From: DTU018 sp029550685
Lineage (GTDB): Bacteria > Bacillota > Syntrophomonadia > Syntrophomonadales > Syntrophomonadaceae
Length of the DNA stretch: 31,059 nt
NCBI GenBank assembly: GCA_035412805.1
Contig: DAONVO010000018.1
Span: forward strand, 1-31,059
Direction: 5' to 3'
Shown here: in pieces, positions 7,727-15,778 of the stretch
How positions within the stretch are numbered: position 1 is the first letter of the stretch
How the letters are laid out: every line of letters starts with the position of its first letter
Made by a program: the position numbers and the translations under genes
Notes under the pieces: generated by a model
The model's input: only the letters and a program-made list of their open reading frames with translations
The model's database searches: none
What the model was told of the DNA's origin: nothing

Positions 7727-9477
7727 AAATACACCTGCTGGACGAACATTTAATCAACAAGATTGCGGCGGGAGAAGTAATAGAAAGACCAGCTTCTGTA
7801 GTTAAGGAACTGATTGACAATGCCTTGGATGCTCAAGCTTCCCGAATTGAAATAAATTATGTTCATGGTGGTATTGATACAATAGAAGTGGAAGACAATG
7901 GCCATGGTATTGAGGAAAGCGACCTCCCTCAAGCTTTTATGCGTCATGCTACTAGCAAAATAGCCTTAGAAGCTGATTTGTACAACATTAATACTTTGGG
8001 GTTTAGGGGTGAAGCTCTGCCCAGTATTGCCTCGGTAGCCCGGGTGGAGGTTTTTACCTGCCCGCCTGATCATACGGGAATGTATGCCTGTTATGAAGGG
8101 GGAATTCTTAAAGCGATGGAGGCTGCTTCCTGCCCTCCTGGAACCCGTATCAAGGTAAGAGATCTCTTTTTTAATACCCCCGCCCGTAGAAAATTCTTAA
8201 AAAGCCCAGTCAGTGAAGGCAACCACATTCACGACCTGGTAGCCCGTTATGCTTTGGCCTGGCCGGAGGTTTCCTTTACTCTAAAAAGCAATCGTAAAAT
8301 TTATTTCAAGACTCCCGGCAACGGTTCAATCAGGGATGCTGCCATGTCCGTATATGGTGGTGAATTCGTAAAAACTCTTTTGGATATATCATATAAGGGC
8401 GATCGTTACCAATTAGAGGGTATGATATCCCCACCGGAAACCACCCGCCAAAACCGTCGCAGCCAACTGCTGTTTGTCAATAAACGTCCAGTCCGCAGCA
8501 GTTTGCTGTATAAAGCTATTGATACTGCTTACCAGGGTTTGCTTCTATCCCGGGAATATCCGGTTGTCATACTTAACCTGTCTGTACCGCCGGAACTGGT
8601 GGATGTTAATGTTCACCCTCAAAAATGGGAAGTAAAGTTTGCCGATGAGAAACAAGTTTTCTCCCTGATAAGGGAGCTGATAGTAGACCGCCTTTCCGGT
8701 CATGATCGCTCCGCCCTGGCCGCCTGGGATAGAAACTTGGCTAGCAACTGGGATAGAAATAAACTTAGTAATACTTCTTCATACTGGCGAGCTTCACATG
8801 GATCCGTAGATTTTTCCACCGGAGAACTGCTGCTTCAGGACTCTGAAATCCCCATGCCTTTGTATACTGGCCATCAACCGGATGCCAGCAAGGGGCCCGA
8901 ATCCGGTCCGGAGATATCCTCACCGATAAAGATACTGGGGCAATTGTTGCAGTCGTATATCCTGGTGGAAAAAGATGATGGCCTATGGATAATTGACCAG
9001 CATGCAGCTCATGAAAGAATTCTTTTTAATCGCTTACAACAACAGTACCAGCATGTCATTCCCGGCAGTGAATTGTTGTTTCCTATAAATTTGAATATCT
9101 CCACCCGCCAGGCTGATCTACTGGAGTCAGAAGAGGAAAAGTTGGCGATGATGGGTTTTGTATTCGACCGGGTAGGGCCGGCATCGATATTAATCCGGCA
9201 AGCTCCCAGCCAAATTCAGGGGCAGGAGTCGGAAGTAATAATGGAATTGCTGGATCTGCTGGAAAATGGAAACCCTGCTGACTTTCGCAGGGAAGCTATG
9301 ATGAGGATAGCCTGCCGCCAAGCTATTAAAGCCGGGGATTATATGTCTATTTCTGAAATGAAGGCTTTGGTGAAGGATCTTATCAGCCAGGAGCAGTACC
9401 AGCACTGCCCCCATGGAAGACCTACTTTAATGAAAATCGGGCAAAATGATTTGGAACGGATGTTCAAGCGGGCTTAA
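7723..9477 (+). CDS. mutL: DNA mismatch repair protein MutL (endonuclease type)
   Basis: Couples MutS mismatch recognition to strand nicking. The N-terminal GHKL ATPase has Glu29/Asn33 (KELIDNALDA), DNGHGI at 58-63 and GFRGEALPSI. The C-terminal half carries endonuclease motifs: DQHAAHE at 425-431, an ACRQAIKAGD motif, and CPHGRPT at 562-568, followed by the terminal FKR. The last acidic residue expected in DQHA(x)2E(x)4E is Asn436 here. The start is the ATG at 7723, inside the ATGA overlap with the deacetylase gene; the upstream in-frame ATG at 7687 would add 12 non-conserved residues. The protein is 584 aa. There is no mutH, as expected for a nicking MutL. Confidence 0.97.
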   Translation: MKIHLLDEHLINKIAAGEVIERPASVVKELIDNALDAQASRIEINYVHGGIDTIEVEDNGHGIEESDLPQAFMRHATSKIALEADLYNINTLGFRGEALPSIASVARVEVFTCPPDHTGMYACYEGGILKAMEAASCPPGTRIKVRDLFFNTPARRKFLKSPVSEGNHIHDLVARYALAWPEVSFTLKSNRKIYFKTPGNGSIRDAAMSVYGGEFVKTLLDISYKGDRYQLEGMISPPETTRQNRRSQLLFVNKRPVRSSLLYKAIDTAYQGLLLSREYPVVILNLSVPPELVDVNVHPQKWEVKFADEKQVFSLIRELIVDRLSGHDRSALAAWDRNLASNWDRNKLSNTSSYWRASHGSVDFSTGELLLQDSEIPMPLYTGHQPDASKGPESGPEISSPIKILGQLLQSYILVEKDDGLWIIDQHAAHERILFNRLQQQYQHVIPGSELLFPINLNISTRQADLLESEEEKLAMMGFVFDRVGPASILIRQAPSQIQGQESEVIMELLDLLENGNPADFRREAMMRIACRQAIKAGDYMSISEMKALVKDLISQEQYQHCPHGRPTLMKIGQNDLERMFKRA

Positions 9478-9502
9478 ATATTTTACGGAGGCTGAATGAA
9501 AA

Positions 9503-10276
9503 TTGAATTTGATTGTCACCAGTCCCTTGGCAGCTGAAACTAAGTCTGCTGAATTGGAGCAGTTTTTGACAGATATTGATTTACCTTACGTGCCGCGCGG
9601 CCGAAAAAGTCTGCCTAAGCTTATGCAGGAATACCAGGCCGATGGGGTGGTGGTATGGAAAGTGGACGGCCCAGTTTTATATTTCGATAATGAACAATTT
9701 TTCTTTCACCCCAATATGGCCAAAATTCGCATAGGTGCTTTCCGCAAACAGGGCCAGGTTGATCCTATGATAGAAGCCTGCGGTTTAAAGGCAGGAGATA
9801 GATTTCTGGATTGCACCCTTGGTTTAGGTGCTGATGCTATTGTTGCTGCCTACTTTACTCGGACCAAGGTGATGGGATTGGAATCATCACAAGTCATAAC
9901 CGCCATAATCAAATGGGGAATGCGTCAATTTCATAGTGACATTTCCTGGCTCAGTGAGCCTATCCGTAACATTGAGGTAATACATGCTGATCATTATGAA
10001 TTTTTGGCTCAGCTGGATAGTAAGAGTTTTGATGTAGTTTACTTTGATCCTATGTTTCGCCAGCCCCTGTTAAAAAGCCAACCGCTCTCACCTTTGCGCC
10101 GCCTAGCCGATCCCCGTCCCTTATCTAGGGATACCATCAAACAGGCCTGCCGTGTAGCCCGTTCCCGGGTTGTAGTTAAGGAAAGATATCAAGGGGAAGA
10201 ATTTAAACGGCTGGGTATTGAAATAATCCATTCTACCTCCGGCCAATTAGCATATGGGATAATAAACGTTAGTTGA
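9503..10276 (+). CDS. Class I SAM-dependent methyltransferase, RsmJ-like
   Basis: A 257-aa protein with a Rossmann methyltransferase core. SAM motif I is LDCTLGLGAD at about 102-111, with an acidic strand-2 end at Glu127. Motif IV is YFDPMFRQP at 180-188, which resembles the DPMFP of RsmJ (m2G1516 of 16S rRNA) and the Bacillus YpiP-type relatives. The N-terminal 90 residues are not recognised. The start is a TTG with GGAGG at 9487-9491; an ATG at 9496 is in the wrong frame. It lies between mutL and miaA, fitting an RNA-modification role, but the actual target base is not shown by the sequence. Confidence 0.72.
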   Translation: MNLIVTSPLAAETKSAELEQFLTDIDLPYVPRGRKSLPKLMQEYQADGVVVWKVDGPVLYFDNEQFFFHPNMAKIRIGAFRKQGQVDPMIEACGLKAGDRFLDCTLGLGADAIVAAYFTRTKVMGLESSQVITAIIKWGMRQFHSDISWLSEPIRNIEVIHADHYEFLAQLDSKSFDVVYFDPMFRQPLLKSQPLSPLRRLADPRPLSRDTIKQACRVARSRVVVKERYQGEEFKRLGIEIIHSTSGQLAYGIINVS

Positions 10277-10304
10277 TATCCTAAACACATCTGAGGTGAA
10301 GACC

Positions 10305-11234
10305 GTGCTTAAATTAGCTGCTCTGGTGGGACCTACCGCGGTAGGGAAAACCGAATTAGCTATACCACTGGCCCAACGTCTAAATGCTGAGATTTTATCT
10401 TGTGACTCCATGCAAATATACCGGGGCATGGATATTGGAACTGCCAAAGCATCCAGGGAAGAACAGAATATGGTACCCCATCATCTAATAGATATTGTGG
10501 ATGTGGACCATAATTTTACCGTCGCCGAATATCAGAATAAAGCCCAGCAGTTGATTGAAGAGATAAATCAGCGCGGAAAGATCCCTATGTTGGTAGGAGG
10601 CACTGGACTATACTATCAGGCGGTAGTTGATAATTACAGTTTTTATCCCATGGCCACCCGTCAGGACATCCGCCAGCGTTTACAGCTTGAATCTGCTGAA
10701 AGGGGATTGGAACAGCTTTTCGCACATTTAACGAAAATTGATCCTGATTATGCTCAGCGTATCAGCCCCCAGGATGAAAAACGCATTATTCGTGCCTTGG
10801 AGGTGTATGAACTTACTGGAATACCCTTTTCCAAACAGCAGAATCGACAACGCAATACATACAATCTGGCAGCGGTGGGACTCTACCTAAAAAGAGAGAT
10901 TCTTTACCAGCGCATAAATGAACGAGTTGATAAAATGTTAACCCAAGGCCTCATTGATGAGGTAAGTGAATTTCGTGAACGTGGGTATGGACTGCATAAT
11001 AACGCCATGCAGGCTCTGGGATACAAGCAGGTACTTTACTATCTGGATGGATTAATGTCTTATCAGGAAATGGTGGAAGCTATCAAAAAAGAAACCCGTC
11101 GTTTTGCCAAAAGACAGTACACCTGGTTTAAACGCGATCAAAGAGTTAAATGGTTCGACATAACTCAGGATTCACAAGAAGTACTAGTGGAAAAAATATA
11201 TCATTATATGGCAGGACAATTATTAAGAACGTAG
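10305..11234 (+). CDS. miaA: tRNA dimethylallyltransferase MiaA
   Basis: Transfers the dimethylallyl group from DMAPP to A37 of tRNAs reading UNN codons, making i6A37 for MiaB. The P-loop GPTAVGKT is at residues 9-16, the catalytic Asp34 lies in CDSMQIYRGMDIGTAK, and PHHLIDI and VGGTGLYYQA follow. The 309 aa is typical. A GTG at 10296 is part of the ribosome site GAGGTG (10293-10298), so the GTG at 10305 is the better start and gives the usual N-terminus MLKLAALVGPTA. hfq follows, as in many bacteria. Confidence 0.97.
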   Translation: MLKLAALVGPTAVGKTELAIPLAQRLNAEILSCDSMQIYRGMDIGTAKASREEQNMVPHHLIDIVDVDHNFTVAEYQNKAQQLIEEINQRGKIPMLVGGTGLYYQAVVDNYSFYPMATRQDIRQRLQLESAERGLEQLFAHLTKIDPDYAQRISPQDEKRIIRALEVYELTGIPFSKQQNRQRNTYNLAAVGLYLKREILYQRINERVDKMLTQGLIDEVSEFRERGYGLHNNAMQALGYKQVLYYLDGLMSYQEMVEAIKKETRRFAKRQYTWFKRDQRVKWFDITQDSQEVLVEKIYHYMAGQLLRT

Positions 11235-11279
11235 AAACTATTAACTTAACGAGCATTGGAAATGGGGGTCAAAACCTTA

Positions 11280-11522
11280 ATGAGTAAGGGTCAACTTAAT
11301 CTACAGGATGCATTCTTGAACCAGGTAAGAAAAGAAAAAACACCAGTTACCATATATCTGGTAAATGGATTTCAAATAAAAGGGATGGTCAAGGGATTTG
11401 ACAACTTTACAGTTATAGTGGAATTAGAACAAAAACAGCAGTTAATATATAAACATTCCATTTCGACCGTGGCCCCCTTAAGGCCTATTGGCAATTTGGA
11501 CCTAAAAAACGACGATGATTAA
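11280..11522 (+). CDS. hfq: RNA chaperone Hfq
   Basis: An Sm-like hexameric RNA-binding protein of 80 aa. Sm1 includes LQDAFLN (Gln9, the counterpart of E. coli Gln8) and GFDNFTV (Phe43). Sm2 has the family signature YKHSIST with Lys58 and His59. It ends in a short acidic tail (DLKNDDD), as in Gram-positive Hfq. The in-frame TTG at 11256 would add eight residues; the ATG at 11280 follows GGGGG at 11264-11268 and gives the standard N-terminus. It is the last gene of the mutS-miaA unit. Confidence 0.96.
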   Translation: MSKGQLNLQDAFLNQVRKEKTPVTIYLVNGFQIKGMVKGFDNFTVIVELEQKQQLIYKHSISTVAPLRPIGNLDLKNDDD

Positions 11523-11524
11523 AG

Positions 11525-11542
11525 CCCGGGCAACCGGGATTT
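11525..11542 (+). terminator. Short GNRA-loop hairpin after hfq
   Basis: CCCGG and CCGGG enclose a GCAA tetraloop and are followed by ATTTT, starting three bases after the hfq stop. It probably acts with the stronger hairpin just downstream. Confidence 0.6.
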
Positions 11543-11550
11543 TAATTTTA

Positions 11551-11584
11551 AAACACATTCCTTTTGCCAGGAGTGTGTTTTTTT
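11551..11584 (+). terminator. Strong rho-independent terminator of the mutS-hfq operon
   Basis: A 12-bp stem (AAACACATTCCT with AGGAGTGTGTTT, one wobble pair) with a TTTGCC loop is followed by a seven-T run. Confidence 0.92.
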
Positions 11585-11620
11585 GTCTTTTAAAAGGGTA
11601 CATAAAATCCATTTTACATA

Positions 11621-11649
11621 TTGCCTATTGATTTACTAGGGATTATAAT
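11621..11649 (+). promoter_or_regulatory. Sigma-A promoter of the nadA-isc operon with a possible operator
   Basis: TTGCCT (11621-11626) and a perfect TATAAT (11644-11649) are exactly 17 bp apart, giving a leader of only about 18 nt before nadA. An inverted repeat CCTA/TAGG (11624-11640) spans the spacer. The CC and GG pairs are 13 bp apart with A and T flanks at the spacing of IscR type 2 sites, though the inner bases do not match. Control by the IscR encoded in this operon is an inference. Confidence 0.85.
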
Positions 11650-11673
11650 GGCAAGGAAAGGAGCGATACGACT

Positions 11674-12609
11674 ATGCATGACACCAGAAGTAGAGAATTA
11701 ATGGATGAAATAATAGATTTAAAGAAGCAAAATAATGTATTTTTGCTGGCGCATTACTACCAGCGCCCGGAAATACAGATGATTGCTGACTACGTAGGAG
11801 ATTCTTATGCTATGGCCCTTGCTGCCCGTAATTGTTCTCAATCTACTATTCTGGTGGCGGGAGTGGATTTTATGGCAGAAACTGCTGCTGTTCTCTGTCC
11901 TGACAAGACTATCCTAACTCCAGAGCCCCTGGCTACATGCCCTATGGCTAATAGCGTAAATATAGAAGATATTCTTAAATACCGGCAAGAACATCCTGAT
12001 GCGGTTATCGTTAGTTATGTGAACACTCCAGCTGAAGTCAAAGCTGTCAGCGATGTGTGCTGTACATCATCAAACGCTGCCAGAATTGTTGCCCAGTTTG
12101 CCCCAGATAAGCAGGTACTGTTTGTTCCTGACCAGCATTTAGGCAACTATATTGCTGAAAAGCTAGGCCGTCATATGGAAGTATATTATTCAGAGTGTCC
12201 GACTCACCAGCGGGTTACTGTGGAGCAACTTGATCAGTTAAAAGAACAGTATCCTGAAGCTGCCATACTGGTACATCCTGAATGCCGCAAGGAGATTCGT
12301 GATAGAGCTGACTATATTGGCAGTACCTCTGGAATAATTGACTATGCTGAGAAATCTAATCACCAGGTTCTAATAATAGTTACTGAATCAGGTATAATGC
12401 ACAGTATCTCCGAAAAATGTCCAAACAAAAAAGCTATCCTGGCTTCTCAGGAATTGATATGTCCTAATATGAAAAGTATTACCTTGGAAAAAATCTATCA
12501 TTCCATAGTAAATAATGAAACCATTGTTGAAGTTTCCGAAGACACCCGTATTAAATCTGTGGCTGCTTTGGAGAAGATGATCGAGTGGGCATCAAGAGAT
12601 ATTGCGTAA
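11674..12609 (+). CDS. nadA: Quinolinate synthase NadA
   Basis: Condenses iminoaspartate with dihydroxyacetone phosphate to quinolinate in NAD biosynthesis, using an oxygen-sensitive [4Fe-4S] cluster. The 311-aa length and motifs match the short Thermotoga-type form. Predicted cluster ligands are Cys89 (ATCPMANS), Cys175 (SECPTHQ) and Cys263 (LICPNMK). The YYQRPEIQ and VDFMAET segments line the active site in this family. The ATG at 11674 has AAAGGAG at 11657-11663. NadB and NadC are not in the window. Co-transcription with the Fe-S assembly genes fits its cluster requirement. Confidence 0.97.
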   Translation: MHDTRSRELMDEIIDLKKQNNVFLLAHYYQRPEIQMIADYVGDSYAMALAARNCSQSTILVAGVDFMAETAAVLCPDKTILTPEPLATCPMANSVNIEDILKYRQEHPDAVIVSYVNTPAEVKAVSDVCCTSSNAARIVAQFAPDKQVLFVPDQHLGNYIAEKLGRHMEVYYSECPTHQRVTVEQLDQLKEQYPEAAILVHPECRKEIRDRADYIGSTSGIIDYAEKSNHQVLIIVTESGIMHSISEKCPNKKAILASQELICPNMKSITLEKIYHSIVNNETIVEVSEDTRIKSVAALEKMIEWASRDIA

Positions 12610-12648
12610 AAATGGATCTACCGTGAGTTTTATAAAGGAGATGAGTAT

Positions 12649-13086
12649 ATGCGATTGTCAACCAAAGGGCGATATGGCCTTAGAGCTATGATTGAAATCG
12701 CTTCCCGTCAGCATGAAGGTCCGGTCCCCACTCACGTTATTGCTGAACACCAGGACTTATCTGAACGCTATCTGGAGCAGCTTTTGACACCTTTGAAGCA
12801 GGCTGGCTTGGTAAAAAGCGTACGAGGAGCTCAGGGAGGCTATATGCTGGGCAGAGATGCTACCGCTATCACTGCTGGCGATATAATCCGTGTTCTGGAA
12901 GGTCCTATTGCTCCCGTAGATTGTATTAGCGAAATGTATCCACAGGAATGCGAAAGATCTAGCCGGTGTCCCACCCGGGAAATTTGGCAGCGCATACGAG
13001 ATTCCATTAGTGAAATACTAGACTCTTATACTCTCCATGATTTGGTTATTAAATCGCGCTCTATGGCGCAAGAAAGCAGGCTTTAG
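12649..13086 (+). CDS. iscR: Rrf2-family regulator, IscR type
   Basis: A winged-helix repressor of 145 aa beginning MRLSTKGRYGLRAM, the Rrf2 signature. The three conserved cysteines that hold a [2Fe-2S] cluster in IscR are present (Cys92, Cys101 and Cys107). It probably senses cluster status and adjusts transcription of this operon. The ribosome site AAAGGAGATG lies in the 39-nt gap after nadA, and no separate promoter is visible. CymR, the cysteine-metabolism Rrf2 repressor of Bacillus, lacks the three cysteines, so IscR fits better. Confidence 0.9.
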   Translation: MRLSTKGRYGLRAMIEIASRQHEGPVPTHVIAEHQDLSERYLEQLLTPLKQAGLVKSVRGAQGGYMLGRDATAITAGDIIRVLEGPIAPVDCISEMYPQECERSSRCPTREIWQRIRDSISEILDSYTLHDLVIKSRSMAQESRL

Positions 13087-13105
13087 ACATGGAAGGAGCT
13101 GTTTT

Positions 13106-14260
13106 ATGATGAAAGTTTATATGGATCATAGTGCTACTACTCCCATACATGACCAAGTATTAAAAGCCATGATTCCCTACTTAAACGATAGGTTTGGTAA
13201 TCCATCCAGTGTTTATTCCCTGGGACAGGAAGCTCGCCAAGCTGTAGAACAAGCCCGCAGTCAGGTGGCAGCTCTAATTAACAGCCCTGCTGGGGATATT
13301 ATTTTTACCGGTGGAGGAACCGAGGCCGATAATCAAGCCTTGATTGGCTATGCTTTATCCAACCAGGATAAAGGACGCCATATTATTGTAAGTGCCGTTG
13401 AACATCATGCGGTATTGGAAACCGCTCAATTCTTAGCCAAACATGGTTTTGACTTAACTATTGTTCCGGTAGACAACCAGGGAACAGTTCACCCTGATTA
13501 CCTTAGGGAAGCCATGCGGCCTGATACCATATTGGTCTCCATCATGCATGGCAATAATGAGGTAGGTACCATACAACCAATACAAGAGTTGGCGGAAATT
13601 GCTCATCAGGGTGGAGCAGTTTTTCATACCGATGCGGTACAGACAATAGGTAAGATTCCTGTAGATGTAAAGAGTTTAAATGTAGATATGCTGTCCCTTT
13701 CTTCCCACAAAATATATGGTCCTAAAGGAGTAGGCTGCCTCTATGTACGTAAGGGCATACGCTTGTCTAGTTTTATCCATGGGGGCGGGCAGGAACGACA
13801 TCGCAGAGCGGGAACGGAGAACGTTCCTGGAATAGTAGGCCTGGGTTGTGCCGCGGAAATAGCTCAACAGGAAATGGCCCAGGAATCTAAGCGCTTACAT
13901 CATTTGGCAACTAAATTAGCAGATGGAATTCTCCAGTCGATACCAGATACTTATTTAACTGGTCATCCCCATAATCGCATTCCCGGCCATGTAAGTGTGT
14001 GTTTCAAGTATGTTGAAGGGGAATCGATATTGCTAATGCTGGATCACATGGGAGTCATGGCCTCTAGTGGTTCGGCCTGTACTTCGGGTTCTCTGGAACC
14101 CTCTCATGTACTTCTGGCCATGGGTTTTCCCCATGAAATAGCTCATGGTTCACTGAGATTAACTCTAGGAAAAGGCAATAGTGAGGAGCAGGTAAATTAT
14201 GTATTGGAAACGCTTCCACCAATAATTGAAAGATTGCGAGCAATGTCGCCCCTGAAATAG
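13106..14260 (+). CDS. nifS: Cysteine desulfurase (NifS/IscS family)
   Basis: A PLP enzyme that takes sulfur from cysteine as a persulfide for Fe-S assembly and tRNA thiolation. Motifs: DHSATTP at the N-terminus, HAVLETAQ, PLP-binding Lys202 in SSHKIYGPKG, and catalytic Cys325 in SGSACTSGSLEPSHVL, the long mobile-loop group I form. The protein is 384 aa. The ATG at 13106 has AAGGAG at 13093-13098; the longer open frame reaches back into iscR and is not used. It lies between iscR and iscU, with mnmA next. NifS and IscS are hard to separate at this level. Confidence 0.95.
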   Translation: MMKVYMDHSATTPIHDQVLKAMIPYLNDRFGNPSSVYSLGQEARQAVEQARSQVAALINSPAGDIIFTGGGTEADNQALIGYALSNQDKGRHIIVSAVEHHAVLETAQFLAKHGFDLTIVPVDNQGTVHPDYLREAMRPDTILVSIMHGNNEVGTIQPIQELAEIAHQGGAVFHTDAVQTIGKIPVDVKSLNVDMLSLSSHKIYGPKGVGCLYVRKGIRLSSFIHGGGQERHRRAGTENVPGIVGLGCAAEIAQQEMAQESKRLHHLATKLADGILQSIPDTYLTGHPHNRIPGHVSVCFKYVEGESILLMLDHMGVMASSGSACTSGSLEPSHVLLAMGFPHEIAHGSLRLTLGKGNSEEQVNYVLETLPPIIERLRAMSPLK

Positions 14261-14276
14261 AAAGGAGGATTATCTG

Positions 14277-14654
14277 ATGTATACCTCAAAAGTGATGGAT
14301 CATTTCATGAACCCGCGTAATGTTGGTGAACTTGAGCAGGCCGATGGCATTGGTGAAGTAGGTAACCCGGTTTGCGGGGATATTATGCATATAGAAATCA
14401 AAGTGAATGATAATAAAATCGAAGACATCAAATTTAAAACTTTTGGCTGTGCGGCGGCCATTGCCACCAGCAGTATGGTTACCGAATTGGTAAAGGGTAA
14501 GACTCTGGAAGAAGCCGAACAAGTCACTAATCGTCTGGTTGCTGAAGCCTTGGATGGTCTACCTCCGCAAAAAATGCACTGTTCTAATTTGGCAGCCGAT
14601 GCTCTACACCAAGCTATTCAGAATTATTACCGTAAAGGCGGGGCGAATGAATAA
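14277..14654 (+). CDS. iscU: Fe-S cluster scaffold IscU/NifU N-terminal family
   Basis: A single-domain scaffold of 125 aa on which clusters are built from the desulfurase's sulfur. The three conserved cysteines are Cys33 (GNPVCGD, with Asp35), Cys58 (FGCAAAIA) and Cys102 (KMHCSNLA). The IscU HscA-binding LPPVK motif appears as LPPQK at 95-99. The ribosome site AAAGGAGG lies at 14262-14269. There are no hscA/hscB or NifU C-terminal domains here, typical of clostridial systems. Confidence 0.95.
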   Translation: MYTSKVMDHFMNPRNVGELEQADGIGEVGNPVCGDIMHIEIKVNDNKIEDIKFKTFGCAAAIATSSMVTELVKGKTLEEAEQVTNRLVAEALDGLPPQKMHCSNLAADALHQAIQNYYRKGGANE

Positions 14655-14674
14655 CAAGAAGGGTATTGTTGCAA

Positions 14675-15754
14675 ATGGCCGATCGAGTGTTTGTGGCTAT
14701 GAGCGGTGGAGTAGACAGCTCGGTAGCAGCACTGTTATTGAAACGACGAGGTTACGAGGTAACAGGAATAACCATGCAGGTTTGGCCTCAGGAGGCAGAT
14801 AACAGCCGGGCTTGCTGCAGCTTGGATGCAGTCAATGACGCCCGCCAGGTAGCTTGGAAGTTGAATATACCTCACTATGTGCTAAACTTTCGAGACGAAT
14901 TTCAGTGCAAAGTGATTGATAAATTTTGTAATGAGTATCTTCGCGGACATACCCCTAATCCCTGCATAGACTGCAATCGATATATTAAATTTGATAGCTT
15001 GTTAAACAAGGTTTTGGCTATGGGATGTAATTATCTGGCCACGGGCCACTATGCCTTAATTAAATGGAACTCGACCAGGCAGGAATGGGCTCTTTATCAA
15101 GCTGTCGATAAAAGCAAAGATCAAAGCTATGCTTTGTTTCGAATGAACCAGTTTCAATTGGCACATACCATATTGCCGAACGGTGAGTATACCAAGTCAG
15201 AAATCCGAGCACTGGCCCGGAAAGCAGGACTGCCGGTAGCAGATAAGGAAGAAAGCCAGGAAATCTGTTTTGTTCCAGCTGGGAAACACTATGCTGAGTT
15301 TATTTGCGATTATAAACCTTTTCCAGTTCAACAAGGGCGCTTTATAACTTTAGCCGGGGAAGATCTGGGACCTCATGAGGGTATACATCGATATACTATC
15401 GGTCAGCGGCGGGGATTAGGATTACAGGCTGGTGTTCCCTTATATGTTATCGACATTGACTATGAAAGTCATAACATTCTGGTAGGAACCGAAGAGGAAC
15501 TATATAAACAAGTTTTTTACGCAGGAGACATACACATGATCTCTGATATCAAACCTGATTTCCCTATAGAAGCTGAAGTCAAAATTCGTTACAATGCTCT
15601 TCCTCAAAAAGCTGTGGTTCGCATATCCAATCAACAACGGCTGGAAATTGAGCTAAGAAAACCTCAGAAAGCTATTACCCCTGGCCAGTCTGTGGTTATT
15701 TACCAGGGTCAGCAAGTTTTGGGAGGAGGGACTATTGAAAAATTTAGTAAATAA
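14675..15754 (+). CDS. mnmA: tRNA-specific 2-thiouridylase MnmA
   Basis: An ATP-pyrophosphatase that thiolates U34 of tRNAs for Lys, Glu and Gln. The PP-loop SGGVDSS is at residues 10-16. The catalytic cysteines are Cys97 in TPNPCIDC and Cys198 in ESQEICFVP, and CCSLDAV at 47-53 is also conserved. The protein is 359 aa. The TTGs at 14666 and 14669 are possible starts, but the ATG at 14675 is 11 nt from AGAAGGG and gives the normal N-terminus. Direct linkage to the desulfurase suggests that NifS supplies its sulfur without a Tus relay. Confidence 0.96.
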   Translation: MADRVFVAMSGGVDSSVAALLLKRRGYEVTGITMQVWPQEADNSRACCSLDAVNDARQVAWKLNIPHYVLNFRDEFQCKVIDKFCNEYLRGHTPNPCIDCNRYIKFDSLLNKVLAMGCNYLATGHYALIKWNSTRQEWALYQAVDKSKDQSYALFRMNQFQLAHTILPNGEYTKSEIRALARKAGLPVADKEESQEICFVPAGKHYAEFICDYKPFPVQQGRFITLAGEDLGPHEGIHRYTIGQRRGLGLQAGVPLYVIDIDYESHNILVGTEEELYKQVFYAGDIHMISDIKPDFPIEAEVKIRYNALPQKAVVRISNQQRLEIELRKPQKAITPGQSVVIYQGQQVLGGGTIEKFSK

Positions 15755-15778
15755 TAAGGAATACTGGAGGGGATAGAT

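Noticed and set aside
11650..11673. Riboswitch or leader before nadA
   Set aside because: The leader is only about 18 nt from the predicted start, too short for a known NAD riboswitch.
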